A stretch of 64,000 nt of DNA, taken from assembly GCA_028386065.3 (NCBI GenBank), contig JAKUCV010002048.1:31143-95142 (forward strand), in the 5' to 3' direction. This DNA is from Turnera subulata (taxonomy: Eukaryota; Streptophyta; Magnoliopsida; Malpighiales; Passifloraceae). Each line of letters starts with the position of its first letter. Positions within the stretch are counted from its first letter, which is position 1. The notes under the pieces are model-generated. The model made no database searches. It was not told the DNA's origin and was given only the letters and a program-made list of their open reading frames with translations. Below are positions 55,914-64,000 of the stretch, one piece after another. Both the position numbers and the translations under genes were made by a program.

Positions 55914-55930
55914 GGTGTGTATTTAAAGAG
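55914..55930 (-). promoter_or_regulatory. TATA-like box upstream of Sirevirus 2 env-like ORF
   Basis: Minus strand CTCTTTAAATACACACC, about 65-105 bp upstream of the two candidate ATGs. The TTTAAATACAC core resembles the TATAAATACAC upstream of the Athila env-like ORF. Confidence 0.4.
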
Positions 55931-56699
55931 ATAAGAGCTAACCGGTTTGGAAGTTGTATAATTGGAGGTTGTGTTTAAATGTTAGAATAATAGTGAGTGG
56001 GATAAAGTAAGTGGCACAAAAACCGTAGAGTGTCATGGGATTGCTTGTAACGGTCAAGAGCATTGAATTCTGACTTCTCCTTTTCAGAAACTGCCGGGCG
56101 TGACTTGGTGGTCCCCCTTTTTTTTAAGAATCCGGACTACTTTGACCTCCCTATCTTTCCAAACAGAGATTCCGGTTGTTATCCCCACAAAATATTATCT
56201 GTCTGACTTTCCATGTTTAACTTGATTTCCTCTGTCATCATGTGAAGATGCTTTTGTCCGTTGGGTAATAGCCACTGGTTACTTGGTTTCTCAGAAACCA
56301 AGTTGCACATCATCCATATATTCCAAGCCTGTTTTGGCGCTCAGAATTTTGAATCCACTGAGTTTGAAATTTTCTAGACCACCCAGATTGTAGTTTTCCT
56401 GCTTTGAAGATAATTCATTGTCCATTAGTCAATATCTGCTGGATATTTGATTTTACTACAAACCGTATTGTTCTTTATCATCCTTTTGCTTCAACTAATA
56501 ATCAGAATGCCTCAAAAGATTTCCTCATATGCCAGAATGTATAGTGAGAGTGTGTGTTTGAGGTGTAATGAATGCAATAAGACTAATATGGTCATGTATG
56601 CACATAATAAGAGGATGCATGGTTTGTTCAAAGACCAAGTATAAAACCAAGTAAAAAGCCAAGCATAAAACCACGTATCAAACCAAGTAAGCATAAAAG
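55931..56699 (-). other. Sirevirus 2 spacer between pol and env-like ORF
   Basis: About 770 bp, non-coding. Contains a perfect 11-bp inverted repeat ACTTGGTTTCT-C-AGAAACCAAGT at 56281-56303 and a run of AAACCAAG copies at 56630-56690. Confidence 0.6.
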
Positions 56700-59600
56700 T
56701 CAAGGTAAGTTACACATTCCAAGTTCAAGTCTGATCTTGGTGAATTGATCCTCTTTGAGTGGCTTTGTAAAGATATCAGCAAGCTAATTTTCAGTCTTCA
56801 CGAATTCAATTGCCACATCCTTTTTCAACACATGGTCTCGGATAAAATGATGCCTCACTTCAATGTGCTTGGTCCGAGAGTGTTGTACAGGATTCTTAGT
56901 CAAATTGATGGCACTGGAGCTGTCACAATAGATGGGAACACAATTAAATGTTAGTCCATAATCACAAAGAGTTTGTTTCATCTATAGGACTTGTGCACAA
57001 CAAGCTCCTGCAGCAACAGATTCAGCCTCAATGGTGGATGTTGCAACCGAATTTTGCTTCTTGCTTGACCAAGACACAAGGGATTGTCCAAGTAATTGAC
57101 AAGTTCCACTTGTGCTTTTTCTATCTAGGGTACATCCTGCAAAATCTGCATTTGAATAGCTTGTTAGCTCAAAAGAGTTAACTTTGGGGTACCATAATCC
57201 AAGCGAAGGTGTGCCCTTAAGATATTTGAATATGGGCTTAATTGCCTTAGGATGTGTTTTTTTTGGACATGATTGAAACCTTGCACATAAGCACACACTA
57301 AACATTATATCAGGTCTAGCGGCTGTGACATATAGAAGACTACCTATCATACCCCTGTATAATTTTATATCAACATCCTTACCGTGTTCATCCTTGTGAA
57401 GTTTAGTGGATGTACTCATTGGAGTGGGGCTAGGCTTGGTTTCTGACAAACCAAACCGCTTTAGTAGCTCACGAGTGTACTTAGCTTGATTGATGAAGAT
57501 ATCTCCATCAAGTTGCTTAACTTGAAAGCCCAAAAAGAAATTGAGCTCACCCATCATGCTCATCTCAAATTCACTGTGCATGAGGCTTTCAAATTCCTTA
57601 CAAAGTAGATCATTAGTAACTCCAAATAAAATATCATCAACATAGATTTGCACAATGATGACATATGTTTGTCAGACTTAACAAACAATGTTGAATCGAC
57701 TTTTCCTCTAGAAAAACCTTTAGAAATCAAGTATGAGCTTAACCTATCATACCCAGCCCTAGGTGCTTGCTTAAGTCCATATAATGCCTTTTTAAGCTTG
57801 AATACATGTTCTGGATGTTCATGACTTTCAAAACCAGGTGGTTGTTCAACATATACTTCTTCTAGAATATATCCATTTAAGAATACACTCTTAACATCCA
57901 TTTGATATAGCTTAAAGGATCTACATGATGCAAATGCAAGTAACATGCGAATGGACTCTAGTCTAGCAACAGGAGCAAAGGTCTCATCATAATCAATACC
58001 CTCTTCTTGATTATACCCTTGAGTAACTAACCTTACTTTGTTTCTTACCACAACACCTGATTCATCAAGTTTATTTCCGAAGACCCATTTGGTACCAATG
58101 ACTGGATGTTCAACTGGTCTTGGCACAAGCTCCCAAACTTCGCTTCTTTTGAATTGGTTCAGCTCTTCTTGCATTGCCATAATCCAATTCTCATCAAGAA
58201 TGGCTTCTCTTGCACTTTTGGGTTCATCTTGAGAGAGGAATGCAATATGCGAATTGATATTGTGTAGTGAGGATCTGGTAGTCACTCCATTATTTAGATC
58301 ACCAAGGATAACATCAGTTGTATATCCCCTGGGTGCCCTGATGTTTCCATTGGAAGTTGATCCTTGTTCTGCTACATTTGGTTCTTCACCAGAACCACTT
58401 GGTTGGATCACTGGTTCCAGGCGTGGTTGGACGCTTGGTTCCACTCTTGGTTCCAACACAGAAGGTGTAGGTGGTGCCAGCACAGGTGGTTCATCCTCCT
58501 CTTTCACAGAATTCTCACGATTGACAATATATGGTTGCTCATCAGATGCTATATCAGTATCTATATCATCACTTTCATCACAAGGGTCAATTTCATCAAA
58601 TACAACATGCATGGTTTCTTCAACAACCAAGGTTCTTTTATTATACACTCTATATGCCTTACTAGTAAGTGAATACCCAAGAAAAACACAATCATCAGAT
58701 TTAGCATCAAATTTATCAAGGTTATCCTTAGTATTAAGTATATAACATTTAGACCCAAAAACACGAAAGTAACTGATGCTTGGTTTCTTATCAAACCATA
58801 TCTCATAAGGGGTCTTTTCAATTAAAGGACGTAAGGATACTCTATTTAGAATGTAGCATGCTGTGTTTACACCCTCTGCCCAAAAATATGCTGGTAACTT
58901 ATGCTCATTAAGCATAGTTCTAGCCATTTCTTGCAAAGTTCGATTCTTCCTTTCAACTACCCCATTTTGTTGAGGCGTTCTAGGAGTCGAAAAGGTGTGT
59001 TCAATACCACTTTGCTCACAGAAGTTTTTAAAGACAAGGTTATCAAATTCACCTCCATGATCACTTCTAATTTTAGAAATTTTATAACCTTTTTCATTTT
59101 GTACTTTCCTAAAAAGAGTACCAAATTCATAACATGCATGATCCTTTTGAGCAAGAAATACGACCCATGTGTACGTAGAATAATCATCAACCACTACAAG
59201 AACATAACTTTTACCACCTAAGCTAATGGTTCTCATGGGACCAAACAAGTCAATATGCAATAATTCAAGTGGTCTAGATGTAGAGATAGTGTGTGTAGGT
59301 TTAAAGGAACTTTTAACCTGTTTTCCCAGCTGACATGCTCTACATGTGGTTTCTTTTTCATATTTGAGCATTGGCAGTCCTCTCACCAACTCCTTTTTGG
59401 ACAGATTTGAAATAAGCTTCAAATTTGCATGACCAAGTCTTCTGTGCCATAGAGTTGGGGTTTCTGTTCTTGCACTTAGACACTTGAAATCAGGATTAGC
59501 CACATCATTTAGGTTGATAGAGTATATGTTACCTTTTCGCTTCCCAACAAAAACCACTTGGTTTCTGTTAGTGACCAAGCATCTAGATGCTTCAAATATA

Positions 59601-59860
59601 ATTTTGTATCCTTTATCACATAATTGACTGATGCTTAGCAAGTTATATTTGGGGTTATCAACCAGTAAAACATGCTCAATAGCAGGACAAGAATTAATAT
59701 CACAGAAACCAATGATTTTACCTTTTGACATATCACCAAAAGTTACATTACCTCGGTCCTTTTCAGTAAAGGATGAGAACATGGAAGAGTCCCCTGTCAT
59801 GTGCCTTGAACAACCACTGTCCAAGATCCACTCATCCCTGTTTTCCTGTCAGCATGATCA
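56700..59860 (-). pseudogene. Sirevirus 2 pol (PR-INT-RT-RH)
   Basis: Minus strand. Protease MDSGCSRHMTGDSSMF, with the catalytic DSG intact. Integrase: [112 protein letters not shown] frameshift at about 57655 falls just before YVDDILFG. RNase H: DRKSTSGTCQLLG, then TAG at 56982, RTKHIEVRHHFIRDH, another TAG near 56785, and LADIFTKPL; final stop at 56700. One residue of the usual AEYVA motif reads AESVA. Confidence 0.88.
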
Positions 59861-61570
59861 AGTTTTAGGTACCCAAACTAATTTGGGTCCTTCAGGGTTA
59901 CGCTTGGTTCCTTTCGGAACCCACACATACTTTACATGACAGTTGCGTTTCTTAAACCAACAAGACCTAATGCCATGACCAACTCTACCACAGAAATGAC
60001 AGGTAATATGTGGTGCTTCAGAATGATGTGAGTGCATATGCATGTTTATCCTTGGTCTATATGGTTGACTAGACCCAGCCTTAACAAATTTCATCGGTGG
60101 ATTTGGTTTGTGAAAAACCACGTGGTTTGTAGAGCTTGGTTTGTTAAAAACCTTGTGAGTAGCGCCTACTCCTTCTTTCTGCACTGAATATCTTTGTTGT
60201 CCTAGCAGAAGATTTAAACTATCTGTTCCTTTAGTGAATTTCTCAAGAGAACACTTGAGATCTTCAACACTCCTATTTAACATATCATTTTCTTTTAGCA
60301 ATTTTTCACAAGTAGCAATGTTTCAAGCAATTTTCTTTTCCAGTTCATCATGAGCATTTTGGATGGCAAATTTATCAACATTCAAATTTTCACAAGATTT
60401 CAGAGCTTTGGTGTGAGCAAGATTAAGCTTTTTATATGCATTTCTATGAGCTTCAGCATCATATTCAAGAATCTCAATTCTTTTCTTGTATGCACTATTC
60501 TTTTTAAGTACTTGCTTATATTTATCATGCAATTCACCAAAAGCATCTTGTAATTCATCAAAAGTAAAGTCAGGAGCATCAAATACCTCAGATTCTTCTT
60601 GAGCCATCAGACAAAGGTTCACAGCTTCTTCTATTTCAGAATCGCTTTCAGAATCTGAGTCATCCCAAGTGACCATAGCCCTCTTCCCTTTGGTTTTTGA
60701 AGAGTGATATCTGTTCTTCTTCTGATGTGGACATTTAGCTTTAATGTGACCAAGTCGGCTGCAGGCAAAACAGATTAGAGGATCTTTCTTTGGTTCTTTA
60801 ATCTTCACACCTCTAGGACTTCTACTCTTTTGCTGCTTTTTCATCTTGAGATATCTTACAACCCTTTGGGAAAGAAGTGCCACATCAGAGTCACTGTCTT
60901 CATCACCAGATCAATGGGATTTTAAGGCCAGGTCCTTCTTCTTTGGTTCCTTGGTTTCAAACTTGGAACCATGCACTATAAGCTTGCCAATCAGCTCATC
61001 ATAAGTGAGAGTGTTCAAGTTCTGAGCTTTTTCTATGGCAGTAACGTTGGGCTCCCACTCCTTAGGTAGAGACCTAAGTACCTTTGCAACCTTTTCTCTG
61101 TGTGTGATAACCTTCCCAAGAGTTGCAAGGCTGTTGCACATAATTGTGAAGCGAGTATCCATCTCTTGTATGGTTTCACCAGAAACCATTTGAAACAGTT
61201 CATAGTCCCTCATGAGACGGTTGAGCCTTGACTCCTTCACTTGGTTTGTGCCTTCATGAGTGACACATAGAAGCCTCCAGATCTCATAGGCAGTTTCACA
61301 AGATCTGACTCTTTGAAACTCACTCTCACTTATTCCACAAAGAAGGACATTCTTGGCTTGAGCATCAAGCTTAGCCTTTTTTAGCTCTTCTTCTGACCAG
61401 AACTGCATGTCCCTCAGTGGTCTGGCATAAGGATGCTGTACTATGTTCCACATCTCCAGATCTTTGCCTTCAAGGAAGATCTTCATCCCGAACTTCCAGT
61501 AATCAAAGTTTGCACTGTCGAAGTGGGGTGCTTTGTTGATGCTATTTCCCTCACTACCTAGCTCTCGCAT
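59858..61570 (-). pseudogene. Sirevirus 2 gag
   Basis: Minus strand. The supported stretch starts at 61570 (MRELGSEGNSINKAP), but the first codons differ from the second gag copy and the natural N-terminus may be lost. Copia gag signatures DSANFDYWKFGMKIFLEGK and WRLLCVTHEGTNQVKESRL. TGA near 60911; knuckle CFACSRLGHIKAKC at about 60750; a coiled-coil region; TGA near 60320; second knuckle CHFCGRVGHGIRSC at about 59960-60000. Two knuckles as in Sirevirus 1. Confidence 0.85.
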
Positions 61571-62865
61571 ATTTTAGCATCAATCAATCTATGTTCTTCT
61601 AGGTATCATCATATAAATCACAAAGCTCTCACATCTTGCAATCAATAAGAATCAATCCAAAGTAAATAGGTAAGTCGGCACACATAGATTGAACAATCAA
61701 CACCATCAAGTGAATAAACATCAATCCGTAGACAATAAAACCATACAAATAATTGGCTACATCCCTAATCCTAGAATAGAGAATTCGTTCCTCATAATAA
61801 AATAGTAATCAATCAATATCTCACAAGAATTCATCAAGTAAAAAATTTAACAAAAAGAAAAACGAATAAAGAGGAGGAAGAGGAGTCGGCTGGCCGATTT
61901 GTAATGGATGATGGTGGTGTCACTTCTTGCTCTCTTGATGTCGATTTCTCCTGCAATTGGTGCTGATGATTCTGTGACTTTAACTTTCAAATCTTGCTGG
62001 AAAAATGTTGAATTGTTGTGGGGGATAACCTTTGAAATTGGATGAGAAATTCGGCACCACCTAGAGGATCCAAAAGAGTAGAAAACCCTAACCCTACTAG
62101 TGTGTGTAACCTAATAACTAACCAATTCGGCAGAGCTTCACCCTCTGACTTCTGCCTCCTGAATATGTCGATCTAGGGGGTCTTTTTATACTGCCTTTAA
62201 GCTCTGGAAGTCGGTGGGGTACTCCTACTTTGAATGGAAATTGAATTCTTGACTTGCACTCCAAGTTAGACTTTTGCCTATTTTCTGATCCGAAATTTGC
62301 GCGCCCCTTTACTCCTAGAAGACGTCCAAAATGGGTATTTATCTCTTCTACAAAATTCTAGATAATTCTCTCAGCTTTCTTTTCATAAAATGAATTTTTC
62401 AATTGGACTTCTTTAGCTCAAGATATCGCCGAAATACTGGGCCTGGGTCGGCACAGAAAAATCTGCATCTTGGGCTGGAATAAAATAATTACTGCTCCTT
62501 GTAGACTCGTCCAAAAATTATGAAATTTAATCCATAAAACGATATGGAAGTATTTTTTCATCTCCAATTGGTCTCACTTAATTTCTATTCCTAGAACTCA
62601 CTAAATCTCAAAAAAAGTTGGTTGTGCTCACTGCAGAAAGTTTCCTAAATTGGGTCTGGTTTCCAAACTTGGCTAAAAAGCTTCCATTCTTCAATAAAAA
62701 AGATAAATTCTTGATAAAAATACTTAATCAGCAAAATTGAAGTACTTATTGACACAATGCATGAAAACACACAATAATATAAAGATTATACACATTATTG
62801 ACACAGAAAAGATAGTAAAAGCCATTCAAAACCTTCATAAAAATAGTAATATTTAGATGTTATCA
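61571..62865 (-). repeat. LTR-like segment between two gag copies
   Basis: 1.3 kb without ORFs. On the minus strand it begins TGATAACATC at 62865, exactly where gag copy 2 stops, and has GGCAGTATAAAAAGACC (TATA box, about 62182-62198). The left end is unclear, perhaps TGTTCTTC (plus strand) near 61590. It has no obvious similarity to the Sirevirus 2 3' LTR, and no target duplication is found. Best reading: a solo or truncated LTR of another family. Confidence 0.4.
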
Positions 62866-63403
62866 ATGACCTTCCCAAGGGTTGCAAGGCTGTTACACAT
62901 AATTGTGAAGCGAGTATTCGTCTCCTGTATGGTTTCAGAAGAAACCATCTGAAATAGTTCATAGTCTCTCATGAGACGATTGAGCCTTGACTCCTTCACT
63001 TGGTTTGTGCCTTCGTGGGTGACACATAGAAGCCTCCAGATCTCATAGGCAGTCTCACAAGATCTGACTCTTTGGACCTCACTCTCACTTATCCCACAAA
63101 GAAGGACATTCTTGGCATGAGCATCAAGCTTAGCTCTTTTCAGCTCTTCTTCTGACCAGAACTGCATGTCCCTCAATGGTCGGGCATAAGGATGCTAAAC
63201 TATGTTCCACATCTCCAGTTCTTTACCTTAAAGGAAGATCTTCATTCTAAAATTCCAGTAGTTAAAGTTTGCATCAACAAAGTAGGGTGCTTTGCTGATG
63301 CTATTTCCCTCATAAGCCATGATCTCTGTGACCTTTGGCTGAGGGAATGATGCATTCAAGCTGGCTTCTAGCACTATTGGAGAGGATGATGGCGCCATGG
63401 TGC
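62866..63403 (-). pseudogene. Second Sirevirus gag fragment
   Basis: Minus strand, N-terminal gag only, close to 60911-61570 (RDMQFWSEEELKRAKLDAHAKNVLLCGISESE-type sequence). It starts earlier than the first copy, with ATG near 63402 (MAPSSSPIVLEASLN) or 63319. TAG at about 63196 (CAG to TAG). Breaks off at 62866 after LATLGKV. Probably part of another copy or a rearranged 5' end of Sirevirus 2. Confidence 0.7.
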
Positions 63404-63597
63404 TTCCTCAAGGTCCAATTATTAGAGCAAGAGCAAAGATGCTGAAGAATCATTGCTTCATCGCATACAAGTTTTGATTAACAAGGAGCTCCAAAAAGAT
63501 CATGTCACCAAGCTTGGAGAAGAATTGAAGAAGAAGCCAATCCATTTGATCTCATTGGAGGAGTAATCGACATCAACACCAAGTGGGGCCCAAACGA
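63404..63597 (+). pseudogene. Gypsy pol C-terminal fragment
   Basis: Plus strand, starting around VLPQGPIIRARAKDAEES, the tail motif (GPxTRARAK) found at the C-terminus of several plant gypsy pol proteins, then a helical stretch (LLHRIQVLINKEL) to a TAA at about 63566. Followed by AAGTGGGGCCC, a polypurine tract. Opposite in strand to the adjacent gag fragment. Confidence 0.5.
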
Positions 63598-64000
63598 CAT
63601 GTTGTTTTTTATTTGTGGATCAAGTCGATTTTATTTATCTTTTATTATTAGGGTTGCCGAATTTTTATAATTTTGGACTTATTAATTTCGGCTATTTATC
63701 TCATTTGGGTCAAGTCCATTTAATTGGCTTAATTAATGTGGGCTTCATATTATTTAGTTAGGTTATTTTTTAAAGGGTTTAATTAAGTCCAATATGTTGT
63801 TGGATTAAATTAAAACCTAGTTAAAAAAGGATGGGTGTTTGCGCCTTGGGTTAGAGTTAGCAGTCATATCCAATTTGACTTAGGGTTGGATCTGTGGCCG
63901 GCCTAGGAGTTAGTTTTAGTATAAATAAAGTCTTTTGGGTGTTGGTTCTGTAAGTATCCGGGCATGCAAAACTGACAATCAAATGCAATAACATACGCAG
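63598..64000 (+). repeat. Partial 3' LTR of a plus-strand gypsy element
   Basis: Begins TGTTGTTTTTTATTTG shortly after the polypurine tract AAGTGGGGCCCAAACGACA. Has a plus-strand TATA box AGTATAAATAAAG at about 63917-63929. Runs out of the window, so the end and family are not determined. Confidence 0.5.

Larger units (their letters stand above)
40286..61570 (-). mobile_element. Sirevirus-type Ty1/copia retrotransposon 2, interrupted, 5' LTR missing
   Basis: Minus strand from right to left: gag (61570-59858), pol (59860-56700), spacer, env-like ORF (55856-53991 and 42622-42073), repeated polypurine tracts, 3' LTR (40286-41485). The Tekay element is inserted in the env-like ORF. The expected 5' LTR is not found right of 61570; unrelated LTR-like sequence lies there. 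The extra ORF after pol, multiple polypurine tracts and two gag knuckles fit an env-bearing (SIRE/Maximus-like) Sirevirus. Numerous stops and one frameshift at the RT active site. Confidence 0.85.

Noticed and set aside
61571..62865. 5' LTR of Sirevirus 2
   Set aside because: No visible similarity to its 3' LTR at 40286-41485, and no primer-binding site between it and gag.
1..64000. Host protein-coding genes or tRNA genes
   Set aside because: Every ORF of substance belongs to a transposable element or overlaps one in antisense. No tRNA cloverleaf with box A/B spacing was recognised by eye; a tRNAscan run would settle this.

Overview
The window is plant nuclear DNA, almost certainly from an angiosperm, made up of nested transposable elements. 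I see no intact host gene, rRNA or tRNA gene. The evidence is plant-specific: Athila, Tat, Tekay and Sirevirus LTR retrotransposons, a CACTA transposon, and Cassandra TRIM elements whose LTRs carry a 5S-rRNA-like block. The species cannot be read from the sequence.

Layout. Bases 1-412 look like the end of a gypsy LTR. It abuts a Cassandra tandem array (412-2136, three LTRs and two tiny internal regions, minus strand). From 2137 to 40285 lies a minus-strand Athila element (gag, protease, reverse transcriptase, integrase, env-like ORF, tRNA-type primer site and an LTR stub). It is split in pol by a plus-strand Tat element (about 7614-37435). The Tat element keeps both LTRs, gag, protease, an antisense spliced ORF and a 123-bp 3' satellite, but has lost RT and integrase. 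It was itself hit three times: a solo LTR in its 5' LTR (8478-10553, duplication GAGAC), a complete Sirevirus-type copia element (13110-21585, duplication ATTGA), and a 9.4-kb CACTA element in its 3' LTR (27606-36987, duplication CTG). A complete Cassandra (33667-34728, duplication TAAGG) sits in a transposase exon of the CACTA. This gives a four-deep nest: Athila > Tat > CACTA > Cassandra.

The Athila LTR stub is cut at 40286 by a second, older minus-strand Sirevirus-type element (40286 to about 61570), whose env-like ORF is split by a complete Tekay chromovirus (42628-53985). The right end (61571-64000) holds an LTR-like segment, a second gag remnant, and the 3' end of a plus-strand gypsy element running out of the window.

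Most interesting signals: (1) an array of paired AACATCGATGTT palindromes in the LTRs of the first Sirevirus, 20-21 bp apart within pairs and about 74 bp between pairs; (2) recurrent GGTTTC/GAAACC inverted repeats throughout the second Sirevirus, including coding sequence, one with conserved arms and a changed spacer in two gag copies; (3) one hairpin motif (ATGACCGCC-N6-GGCGGTCAT) at both the Tat LTR promoter and the promoter of its antisense ORF; (4) extra non-gag-pol ORFs in three retrotransposon lineages, each with its own TATA-like box upstream.
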